A stretch of DNA of 25,381 nt from Circinella minor (Eukaryota > Mucoromycota > Mucoromycetes > Mucorales > Lichtheimiaceae). Under the pieces are notes generated by a model, which ran no database searches, was not told where the DNA came from, and saw nothing but the letters and a program-made list of their open reading frames with translations. The stretch spans positions 1 to 25,381 of the forward strand of contig JAEPRB010000400.1 of NCBI GenBank assembly GCA_016758965.1. The letters run 5' to 3'. Positions 9,250 through 20,700 of the stretch are shown one piece after another. Numbering within the stretch: the first letter of the stretch is position 1; each line of letters begins with the position of its first letter. The position numbers were made by a program, and so were the translations under genes.

Positions 9250-12076
9250 TGAAAAAAAATGAGGCGAGAGAAAAGAAAAAAAAACGCGCTACTATAGAAA
9301 TTCAATTTTATTTATAGCTGTATTGTAACCTTATACCCCGGCACAGCTATTTGTTACCCACATGGTAAAATACTCACATCTTAATATTAAGCTATGTAGG
9401 CTTTAAAACGGTTTTTTATAGAGCGATGACATATGTTTATTATTTATTTATGACTATTATAAAATATTTTGAAAAAAAAAGTAAATTCTCTTTATTCTTC
9501 ATTTCGACAATGTCAGTCGTTTAACTAATCTATAAACAATAACGTTATACAATATGCACGGATCATTATGGCTAATTTCTTTTACCCAACTCTCAACTAT
9601 TTGACTTTTTCATTGGTACCTTAACATTATGAAACATGACTCTAACTTGAAAAATAATAATACTAACAATTGACATGGTATCTTCCAAGAGGCAGCTAAA
9701 TTGACAAATAATAGCATATTACGGATATTCTTCAAATTTTAAAATAAATACGGGCCAAATATACTAAAAAACCAATACATTATTATTATCAGAGAATAAA
9801 AACCACCTTCTTATTTTTATATCAAGCTTACATCAAGTTTGACGTATATAACGTAAAGGGAATAAATGTACAGCACGTTTACAAGTATCCTGTACACAAT
9901 ATCAATAATAAAGCGTTCGTCGTTATTGGGAACATTACAAAATGTTAGATAATTGTTTCACATATTGAAATCTGTCTACTAAAATGCCAGATTACTGTTC
10001 TTTCTTCGGGGAGATCCTAAAGAGTATGACTCTTCGTTATATCCATGCTTATATTACTATTTCTGATATCAATAATTTTGAAAAAGTAGTCTTAATATTC
10101 ATTGATTTCCTACTGACTTACTCTACTGTTACAACGGCTTCATAAAGACAGTAAAAACATCATCTAGTCAATCATGTATCACTAGTATATGGTATCTTTT
10201 TTTTTTATTCGAGTCTGTTTCTTCTTCGAATAGGTACACTTTCGAGAATGACATCCCCGAAGAGTTAACTCCAACATATCAGACACATTAGAAAATTATT
10301 CAGCTGGAAATAATATACAGATTTTGTACATTTTGAATATTTGAATATTTTCTAAATATTTCCAGTATTTTTTTTTTAACGTGAACAGTCAGTTCTTGTT
10401 CTACTTGTTCACTTTTTACTTTAGAAAGACATTGTTATGCTCGTGTAATTTCTGGTTATAGATATAGTTAAATGTAGATACCAAGTTCACAATAGCTTTT
10501 TATCGTCTATTTTGTTGGTAAGACCTTGTCACTCTTTCAATAATAAAAGTCTTCTAGTTTACTCTGTATATAGTTTTACAATGTTGTTTTACAGTGATCT
10601 ATAGATTTCAATTCCTTTACAATTCCAATTCGATCCGATCTGTTGACACCATTAGACTCATTTGTCGCGCTTAATCTCTTTCTTAGTAACGATGCACCAT
10701 CGCTTGTTGATACTCCCAACAATAATGATATTACAATAAAACGATTTTATTTACGTTAGCTATAAATTATTCTAACAGTCTTCTGGATAACGAACGCTAT
10801 TTGCTAAAAACTTTGACAGAGACACTAGAAACACCAAGCCAACAATACCAATACATGCGTCAGTAAAGTTACCTTCCACTAGATCTATTGATCCAATAAT
10901 CCGCAATACTTAAATAAGAAGTAAAAATACAATAGTATTGTCAACGAGGGTCCACCCAAAAAACAAACGTTTAGTAGTTCTAATGTTGAGATATCAAGGC
11001 AATCTAACAGGGCATATATAAATATCGCAGACATGAAAATTCATCGAAAGATTCAAGAAAGAAAAAGAAAGGTGGAACAAGAAAGAATGAACTAGGTGGG
11101 ATGTTTATTAAAGGGAAAATAGGTTGGGATGTTTCAATACGAAAATACTCTTCTTAATTACTTTACAAGGTATATAAACAACGATCACAGTAGATATCAA
11201 GCCTGACATACTACTTTCATTATTACCCAATTCTAACATGCCATATCCTCTTGTATCAATTATTTACCATGATAAAAATACATACTGTATATTTTATAAT
11301 TAAGAAATATACAAGCATTAGTGACAGTAGTAGTCAGTTAATGAATAAAAGAGAGTTTATAACCTTATAATTTCGATAACCTTCTAACTTTGCATTAATT
11401 TTAAAATAAAATTTAAGGTGACACAAATGACAAAGTTGGCATCAAGTGATTTTGTTAGTTTAGTGAATCAATGAAAAGCTATTCCGTAGATCCCGAATTC
11501 TTTTTTTTCAAATCATTTTATCTAATTAATTGGAGTGATAAAATAAAGGTTTTGTTCTTAAAAAACATAAAGAATTTAATTGATTATATATATTTTTTTT
11601 TCCTTGTATTTTTGGTTTTTCTTTTTTTTTTTTTTTACATTGCAGTGCTATATAAGTTTCGGTTGTTTAATGGTAAAGGAAAAAAAAAAAAGAGAGGGCA
11701 TAAAGGAAAGGGATGAGTTCAAAAAAGAAAATGTACATAAGATGGAATTTTTTTTTAAATAGGTGCGTGTTACTCTGTTAACAATAGAAAAGAGAGAGAG
11801 AGAGAGAGAGAAAAGGTTATGTGATTTGTTTTTTTATAGTTATAACATGGGAGGGGGAATAAATTTAGGATAATACACTAGCACAGCAAGTGAAAAAAAA
11901 TAAAATAAAAAAACAATAATTTTTTTTCTAAAAAAGAAGAAGAGGAGAATATAAAAGAAAGATATAAAGAATTCATGGTACAGAAAAGATAAAAAAAAAA
12001 GTTATATAGGTGATGGTGGGGTAGAAAGGGGGGAAGGGGGGTATAAAAAAGAATAGATAGTTTTTTTTTTTTTTTT
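9250..12076. other. AT-rich intergenic DNA, no gene seen
   Basis: There is no convincing reading frame in 2.8 kb. Structures noted are a 9-bp inverted pair cttcgggga (10004-10012) and tccccgaag (10254-10262), a 9-bp inverted pair ctggaaata (10304-10312) and tatttccag (10357-10365), and an (AG)n tract at 11791-11811. Poly-T and poly-A runs become dense after 11.5 kb. The last 60 bases before 12077 contain G-rich patches (about 12013-12042) that would be C-rich 3' UTR of the minus-strand ankyrin/DIL gene. Confidence 0.5.
11791..11811. repeat. (AG)10 microsatellite
   Basis: An uninterrupted AG dinucleotide run, probably in or just beyond the 3' end of the minus-strand ankyrin/DIL gene. Confidence 0.85.
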
Positions 12077-13427
12077 TTACATATCTAACTTTTCCATCCA
12101 TTTTTCGGGGATAACAGGTGTACTCAAACGTTCCTTTGAGTTATCAGGTGCCCAACCATTTGTACTAACCATACGTGCTGTTGTTGGAACTGAGAATGGT
12201 AACATAAACTTTGTATCTCTGATTTCATTAATTTCATCATTATCAGTATCTACTTCATCTTCATCATCATCATCCGATTCAAAAACAGGTTTTGTATGTG
12301 TTGTTGTTGTAGGAATAGATGGTAATTCTTCTGTTGTAGGTGTTGGTGGCATGGATGGAGGAAGTGAATTAGAAGATGAAATACCAACACTTGAAATAAA
12401 TGATCCAACAAGACTGGACATACTCTCGGGTCTTGAAATGGAACGTTGCATGGAATTAACACGAGATAAAGGTCGTGAACTATAACATGTTCTGCTTCGT
12501 CTAAGCGATGTTCGCTTTTGTCTATATCGTACAGTATCATCAGCCAATTGAATAACATATTCCTTGATATCATCAGGTAATCGTTTTTCATTGACTTCAT
12601 AACGATAATTCACTATACAACGCTTGATTTGTAAATTGTTAAGTGTATCGAATTTCTTGACTGTATGTACAAAACTTTCAAAATCAGTTAAATGAGATAA
12701 GCATTGTAAAAGTTGTAAAAGTTGAACACTTGGGCTTAAATAGCTTAAAAGACTTGATGGTAAACGATTGTGACGGATCCAGTCCTCCACATAAGATAAA
12801 TTCATACGGATTTGTAGTGCTTTGGAACGTGATAAAAGCTTTTTGTTGGTAAGAATGCGATTAAATAATTCGCAAGACATAAAATGGAATAGTTGAGCCA
12901 AAACTTGGATAATAATTGTTGGATGAACTTCATAAGATTGTAAAACATAAAATGTAGTCGAAAGAACACTTGTAACCGATTGAGGTGTAACCGATTGTTT
13001 TTGTTGTTTAGAGTGAACGGGTGTACTTGCGTGACGACGCATTTGAATCGCTTCTTGAGACATAATGACAGATCGACGGGAAACTGTACTACGACGGAAA
13101 AATCGTTGCCAATCATCCACAAAGTTAACATCTTCCATACCAGGAATTTGTTCCGATTCAAGCATAGCAGGGCCCAAAACCTTGAGAATACGACGTTCAG
13201 TTTCAAGGATAAGCATAGTATATGTTTCGGAAATCATCTCGGACAGACGGAGCTGATACTCGGCCGTAGCCACCACGAGTCCCGTGTCTTTTTTGAGATA
13301 ATAAAGTAATTGTGCAAGGTTAGACATCCAAAATGATAAAACTTGAATATTATTTGCATTTTCCTATGTAAAATTTTTTATTAGTTTGTTAGTTTACTAA
13401 AACAATAATAATAATAATAATCTTTGA

Positions 13428-13462
<35 letters not shown>

Positions 13463-14895
13463 TTTGTTGCTTTACTCATACGAGATAATGCACCATCTAA
13501 TACTTCTTCCAATAATTCGGAGCTGGAAAAATAATGAGCAAAACGAGCACTTAAAAAGACAACATTAGCAGGAACACAAATTTCTTGACGTGTTTCCATT
13601 GGAAGTTTGACATTTGTAATCATAGTATCAAGAATATGAGAAAGATGATCACTACTAAAGACAAACATTTGATCAGGTAAACACTTGTCCCAATAAAATT
13701 CTTGTTCCATATCATCGTCATTGTCGTCGTCGTCGTCGTCATCATCGTCATCATCATCTTCTTGATTATATTCATTGTCAATGTCATTATTATCATCATC
13801 AAGTTCATTATCACTGTTGATAAGTAAACCACTATCATTACCCACAAGAGCCATAGCAGTTTTCAAAAGTTCTTGACGACGTTCAGCATCTTCAGCCATA
13901 AAATTATCATACCCTTCCACAGTAGATTGATAATAAAAATCAAGATCACCTGCATTAGATGATGTAGAAGACATGGTACTTCTAGAAGGAGCAAAACGAC
14001 CTCCACTAAAAATACTTGAAGTATTGGATGACATACTATCGCGTGGATTAGGTTTAGATGCTAAAATTTCAACAATTTTTTGATTTTCGGTATTAACGAA
14101 ATCATAAACAGTACGTCCTTTAGCTGATCTTGTATTAGATGAAGCACCATGTTGAAGTAAGACTTTAACTAAATTATCATGATTATTGGTAGTTGCCCAC
14201 ATGAGTGCAGACCATCCAGCTAAAATTAAATAATTTTTTTTTTTTTTTTTTTGGGTTCCTGATATTAGTAACAGTAGTAATAAAATAATAATAATAATAG
14301 AAAAAAAAAACTTACAAGAATCTTGAATATCAGTTTTTGCACCAGCTTCTAATAATATTTGAGTAATTTCAATTTTACCAAAACAAGCTGCATAAATCAA
14401 AGGAGTAGCACCATCTTCATCTTTAGCATCAATATCAATAAAAGAATTATATCGTTCATCTTTTAATAATTGTGTAACTTTGGCTACGTCGCCACCCGAT
14501 GCTGCGCGTGAGAATAGTTTATTCATCTTGGTACGTTTAGTGGCATCGTCAAGATCTTGTCGGTCAATGACAGTTTGTTCATCATTGTCATTCACATCCA
14601 AAATGGATGTAGTAATGTTATTATTATCAAATGTGGATGAAGAAGAAGAAGAGGAAGAAGAAAAAGTAGATTCTGTAATAGCTGAAGGTGTTATACTGAC
14701 ACGATTTCCAAGAACTTCTGATAATTGTCGATAACTTTCAGCCATTTGTTGTTGCATTTCATCAAATGACATACTTTCATAACGTTTACGTATCATATCA
14801 GGATCAGGATTTTGGTCTTGATCATCATTTATATGTTGTTGAGTAATCATATCCTCGGGAAGTGATCCTATTACCGAGGGTGTTGTTGTTGTCAT
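12077..14895 (-). CDS. Ankyrin-repeat and dilute (DIL) domain protein
   Basis: Three exons, complement(14316..14895, 13462..14219, 12077..13363), join to 874 residues; the introns (96 and 98 nt) have clean GT-AG ends and keep the frame. Residues 1-120 are low-complexity (Ser and Asp/Asn runs). About 125-265 hold ankyrin repeats, with DGATPLIYAACFGKIEITQI and GWSALMWATTNNHDNLVKVL as the clear units. About 330-366 form a strongly acidic stretch with a 12-Asp run. From 447 on comes the myosin-V-like cargo-tail fold, beginning near FWMSNLAQLLYYLKK, with the DIL core at about 590-690 (QLFHFMSCELFNRIL, SYVEDWIRHNRLP). The tail is Ser-rich and acidic. There is no motor, IQ or coiled-coil region. Fungi have such motorless ankyrin/dilute proteins (yeast YPR089W is annotated as a dilute-domain protein). 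A role as a cargo or polarity adaptor is inference. The ankyrin unit is split by intron 1, which read through gives a spurious hydrophobic insert. Confidence 0.87.
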
Positions 14896-17690
14896 ATTTT
14901 TTTTTTTCTTTTTAGTTGATTAAAAAAGAAAAATTCGTAATAATTTTTTTTATATCAGTTGTCGTTGTCGTTGTTGTCGTTGAATATTTGTTGATAATAA
15001 AAAAGTTTCTGTTATACAAAAAATAATAATAAAACCTTTCTTTTTTTTTTAAAAAAAAAAAAGGTATAAATAAACAAGTTGAAAAAAAAAAAAAAGAAAA
15101 TAGAAAAGTGATTTTGGCTATAAAAAAAAATTCGCAAAGAAGAAGAAGAAGAAAAAAAAAAAAAAAAAAAAAAAAAGGGAAAAATAAAAACCAGGGACGA
15201 AAAAGTTCAGAAATTACTTTTTATAAAATCGCGGGTTTAACCAATAATTTTTTTTGTGTTCCCTTTTGTGTAACTCAAGGAGAACGTGCTTGGCAACTTG
15301 GAGAGAGTGGGCGAGACACATTTAAGCATTTTTTTTTTAATAAGTAAAGACGACTGCAGCTTTTGCGGAGTTTGCTCTTTATTTGGTAAAACAGAGAGAG
15401 ACAGCAAAAGAGACACTTTTTTTCTGTATCTTATTAGTGTTTGTTACGAGATTGTAAGATCAATAAAAACTATTACCTTTCTTCCCCTACCCCCCTGCAT
15501 CCAAGTCTACTGAGTCTTTTATATATATATATATATATATACAATACAAAGGAAAAAATAATTGTATTTTTTATTTTATTTTAGTGTCATACATTATAAT
15601 TTCTTGTTGCTATTTTTAATTATCATTTTTTTTAGCACTTTTTACAATTAGTTTACAGTTTATTTTTTTTTACTCATATAATGAGGGGTAACTTGTCACG
15701 TTTCTTTTACCGTTTATAGTCGATCCCCGATTAAAAATGAAGGTCAAGTTATTTATCTTTCTCCAATTTTTTTTTTCAACAACCCAAAGTAGAATATCAA
15801 AATCCAAAAAAAAAAAAAACGTGTTTTATGTTTTAATTTGTATTATAAATTATATTGTTAAAAAAAGCATTAACTTATTGTTTAGAACAAAAAAAAAAAA
15901 AAAAAAAAAAAAAAACGCCCGGACCAACCAACTTAAAAAAACCCATTTTATCTTTGTCTATCAATCTACTTACTCAGTAAAAAAGAATATAGCTATATAT
16001 AACCGCAGTATGGATTGATCCAGTTTGTTACCATGGTTATATATATATATATACCCTCCTTAGTTTTTTATTCAACTAAAAATTGTATAACACTTTTTTT
16101 TTTTACTAAATTATCCGTACGTACGTAATATACTTTGAAATTTAATAATAATAATAGTTACATAAGAGTTTCATCTGTTTAACAAATATATTTCATTTAC
16201 AAGTATTCTGATAAAAAAAAAAAGGACAGTATATTTTAGTTATAATACTCTAAGACTAACTTTTATTTCTTTCATATAATTGATTTATTAATAGTTATAA
16301 TAAGATTACTTTTTTATTTTTTTGAATTAGTTCATAAATGATATTGAATTTAACTACGCCTCATCCTTTTTTTTTTCTTCATGTGAAAAAAATAAAGAGA
16401 TAGTAAAAAAAAAAAAAGGCTGAGCAGAATGATATATATATATATTTATTTATCTTGTTACCAAGGAAACGCCAAAAATAAAGGGGAGGGAAGGGAACCT
16501 TTTTAAAGAAAAAATCAAGTGGGGAAATAAAAGGGTGAACAACTAAACCATTTATTATCAACTTACATATCTTATGTAAACTATAATAATAATAAATGAC
16601 AACTTATTGTTTAATGTTGTACAAAGATCAATGGAGGGTTCTTGTTTTTTCAATGGTTATATTTGGATTCAATAAATATCTATATACTCACAGACCATCC
16701 TTTTATTATAAATGTGACCTCATTGCTAAAAAGTAAAAACAATGGTTATTTCTTGGCATCTCTTTCTCTCCTACCCCTGCATCATTTTATAAATTAGTCA
16801 AGAACGTCATAGTGTGTGCCTTGTTTCTATTTTTAATAAACTTGAACTATTATAAAAAGCCAGGAAATGAATCCATTTGCTACGCTTTTTTATTATTATA
16901 AGAGTTTGAACTTGACTTTTATTTTTTTTTTGAAGATGTGTGAGGATAAAGAAAACATGTTTTGAACGAAAAAAGAAAAAAAAAAACCTTAAAAAAAATG
17001 CATGAATTATTCTTATTATTTGTACAACAATTATATTCGAGAAAAAGTTGATTTCCTCCACTTTAAAATTTCATGCAAAGATAGTATTACTCTATATCTT
17101 TGTTATGATGACTTTTATCTATTATTAACACTTTAAAATGAATAGTAATGATGATACTATATGTTTTTTTTTTATAAAAGAAATATATATCTAATAAAAA
17201 TTTAATAGGTAAGTTGTATTATTGAATAACTTTATATTATATACAATTTATTCAATGAATGTTTTTATATCATAAACAAAATAAACTAATTTTTAAAAAT
17301 TATAGTAAATAGAAAAACAATTTTTTCATGTTTATATATTACACCTTTAATATATATATATATTATATTAAACAATGTATTATAAAATAGATTAAATAAA
17401 ATGATAAATTAATTTATTATAAAATTGTATTGAAATATCTATTAATACTGTATAGATAATCCTTTTTTTTTTTTTTTGTATCATAAATATATTATATATA
17501 TACTACTTTTTTATATGATCAGATAAACTCACATTTTGATTATATTTGAATAATGGAAAAAAAAAAAAGCACACGGATTCACAACCCGACTTTTTTTTTT
17601 TTTTTTTTTTGAAAAAGCATACTAGGCGGGGGAAAAAGTACGCATTTTTTTTTCACTTATTCCGTTTTTTTTCTAACACGAACTTAACGA
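14896..17690. other. Divergent intergenic region packed with homopolymers
   Basis: This 2.8 kb separates the start codons of two divergently transcribed genes and must hold both promoters. No open frame is protein-like. It holds A-runs of more than 20 bases (about 15151-15176 and 15889-15914), a (TA)n tract at 15520-15541, and many T-runs of 9-18 bases. A patch at about 15260-15420 has higher GC and AG-rich sequence; it may be 5' UTR of the ankyrin/DIL gene or a non-coding transcript. Perfect TATA boxes cannot be told apart from the AT background. Confidence 0.5.
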
Positions 17691-17715
17691 CTTTTTCTTT
17701 TTTTCTTTTTCTTCC
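17691..17715 (+). promoter_or_regulatory. Pyrimidine tract before the exportin-1 start codon
   Basis: An uninterrupted C/T run of 25 bases ends 8 bases before ATG 17724. CT-rich blocks next to the start are common in highly expressed fungal genes and often mark the transcription start. Here it is judged by sequence and position only. Confidence 0.4.
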
Positions 17716-17723
17716 AAACTATT

Positions 17724-20700
17724 ATGGCAGAAGGAATTCTTGATTTTAGTAAAGAATTGGACGTTTCTGTCCTTGATCAAGTTGTATTGACCTTTTATGG
17801 AGGTTTTGGTAACGATGTAATTAAATCTTTTTTTTTTTTAACTGGGATATATATATATATATATATATAGAGTACTCTCCTTTTTAAAAAAAAACCTATT
17901 TGAACTTGATGCATTTATGATATATATATATATATATATATAATTACATTTATTTATTTTTTATTTATTTTTTTTTAGCAACAAGCAGCACAACAATTAT
18001 TAACACAATTTCAAGACCATGAAGAAGCATGGACTAGAGTAGATGGTATTCTCGAACGATCCAATGTACCACAAACTAAGGTTCGCCTTTTTTTTCTTTT
18101 TCTTTCAATTGAATGTTTTTTTATTTAGTATTGGGGACCTATTATTATGGAGTTTTTTTTTTCTTTTTGATTTTATGTACCTGGATTATATATAAAAAAA
18201 AGCACACAAAAAAGACATGGCTTTTTTCTTCAAGATTATTAATATGACGCGTTAATTTTTTTTTTTTTTTTTCAAAATGTATTTATATTATTTTTCACAT
18301 AAAAAAACATGTAGTTTATTGCACTTCAGATTCTTGAAAAATTTGTACAAACAAGATGGAATACATTACTTCCTGATAGTCGTAATGGTACGTATATATA
18401 TATATATATATATATTTATTATATACAAGTAGAAAAAGAGGATATATGAAAAACTGACAACTTTTTAAAATTAAATTATTAGCTATTCGTTATTTTATTG
18501 TTAATGTGATCGTAAAGGTTTCTTCTGATGAAACTTCTTTAGTAAAAGAAAAGACTTATGTGAATAAATTGAATATGGTCTTGGTTCAGGTAAACTTTTA
18601 TCTTTTATATATATTTAATATTATATCACACGATATTTTTTTTTTCTTAAGAAATTTAATCTGATTCTTTAATAGATTCTTAAACAAGAATGGCCTCGAA
18701 ATTGGCCTTCCTTTATTCCTGAAATTGTTGCTTCTAGTAAATCCAATCTTTCACTTTGTGAAAATAATATGGCCATTTTAAAATTATTAAGGTAAGAGGA
18801 GGATTCAAATTTATATATTTTATATATAAAGAAAGAAAGGATGATATATTAATTTATGAAAAAAAAAATTATTATTATTTTAGTGAAGAAATTTTTGATT
18901 ATTCAGCAGAACAAATGACTCAAATTAAAACGTCCAATCTTCGAAATCAAATGTGTGGTGAATTTTCTGAAATTTTCAATTTATGTAAAGAAGTATTGGA
19001 TCGTGCTCAAAAACCTAGTTTAATTAAAGCTACTTTGGAAACTTTATTACGTTTCTTAAATTGGATTCCATTGGGTTATATCTTTGAAACGGATCTTATT
19101 GAAACTTTAAGAACAAGAGTAAGTTTTGTTTTTATATATTTTTCATATATATATATATATATTATTTTTTATTAAATTATTATTATTATTATTATTATTA
19201 GTTCTTTGAAGTTCCTCAATTCCGTAATGTCACTCTTAAATGTTTGACAGAAATTGGTGGTCTTAAAGTAGAAGCACAATATCATGAAAAACTCGCTTTT
19301 CTTTTTACAAGTGTTATGAGTGCTGTTAATGTCATGATTCCACCTAATACAAGTAAGTTTTTTTTTATTTTTTATTTTTTGGAGAATTTGGAAAGGGGGG
19401 GATATTATAAAGTTATATATATTTTTTTATTCACTCCATCCTATTATATTATTTAGATATTCATGATGTATATGAAAATAGTAGTGATGATGATCAAGAC
19501 TTTGTTCAAAACTTGGCCTTGTTTTTGACAAGTTTCTTAACATCTCATCTCAAGGTAAAAATGGAACATTACATACAATAATATTTTTTTTTTTTTTTAG
19601 AGAAGCAAAAACTAATTTTGGTTTCTAAAAATATATTATATTAGATTATTGAACAATCACCAGGAACACATGATCTTTTGATCAATGCTCATTATTATCT
19701 TATTAAGATTTCCAGTGTAGAAGATCGTGAAATTTTCAAGATTTGTTTAGAATATTGGGCACAACTTGTAAGTTATATATACATTTTGGATGGATTTGGA
19801 TTTGGATTTGGAGACAAAGGGTGAAGGAAGGAGAGAAACTGAGATGAATGGACGATGATTTGGATAAATGAATAATGAAATATTTTTTTAAAAATTTTTT
19901 TAGGTACAAGAACTTTTCGAAGAAGTTCGATCTATGCCACAACCTGAACATTTATTAGAATTAAATGCTGGTCCAATGGGTGGTGGTCTCCATGGTTATA
20001 GACCTCGTAAATTGATTTATGTTGATGTTCTTTCTAGTTTACGTGTTGTTATGATTGAACGTATGGTGAAACCAGAAGAAGTATTAGTTGTTGAAAATGA
20101 CGAAGGTGAAATTGTACGTGAATTTGTCAAAGAAAGTGATACCATTGTTCTTTACAAAAGTATGAAAGAAGTTCTTGTTTATTTGACCAATTTGGATGTT
20201 GCTGATACTGAAGAAATTATGACAAATAAGTTGGCAAGACAGGTAAGAATATATTTTTTAATGGTTTTAGGAATTGGGGGGGGGGGAGGAGGGAAGGGAA
20301 GGGAAGGGATTAAGGATTCTATTTTAATAATAATAATTTTCTTTAGATGGATGGTTCTGAATGGTCATGGCAAAACTTGAATAAATTATGTTGGGCTATT
20401 GGTTCTATTTCTGGTGCAATGAATGAAGAAACTGAAAAACGATTCTTAGTTACAGTCATCAAAGAACTTTTAAGTTTATGTGAAAAGAAAAGTGGCAAAG
20501 ATAACAAGGCTGTAGTAGCATCTAATATTATGTATACTGTTGGTCAATATCCACGTTTCTTAAAAGCGCATTGGAAGTTTTTAAAGACTGTTGTGAACAA
20601 ATTATTTGAATTTATGCATGAATCTCATGAAGGTGTTCAAGATATGGCTTGTGATACTTTTATTAAAATTTCACAAAAATGTAAAGGTCATTTTATTTCT

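Noticed and set aside
10600..10660. T-loop-like sequence ttcgatcc suggesting a tRNA
   Set aside because: No matching acceptor or anticodon stems can be drawn around it.
11471..11762. Two short plus-strand ORFs
   Set aside because: Made of poly-T and poly-A runs (Phe and Lys strings).
12980..13309. Plus-strand ORF of 109 codons
   Set aside because: Antisense shadow of the DIL-domain exon.
14220..14315. Continuous reading through the ankyrin gene (no intron)
   Set aside because: The stretch encodes Ile/Leu and Lys strings and has exact GT-AG borders; removing it restores the ankyrin repeat.
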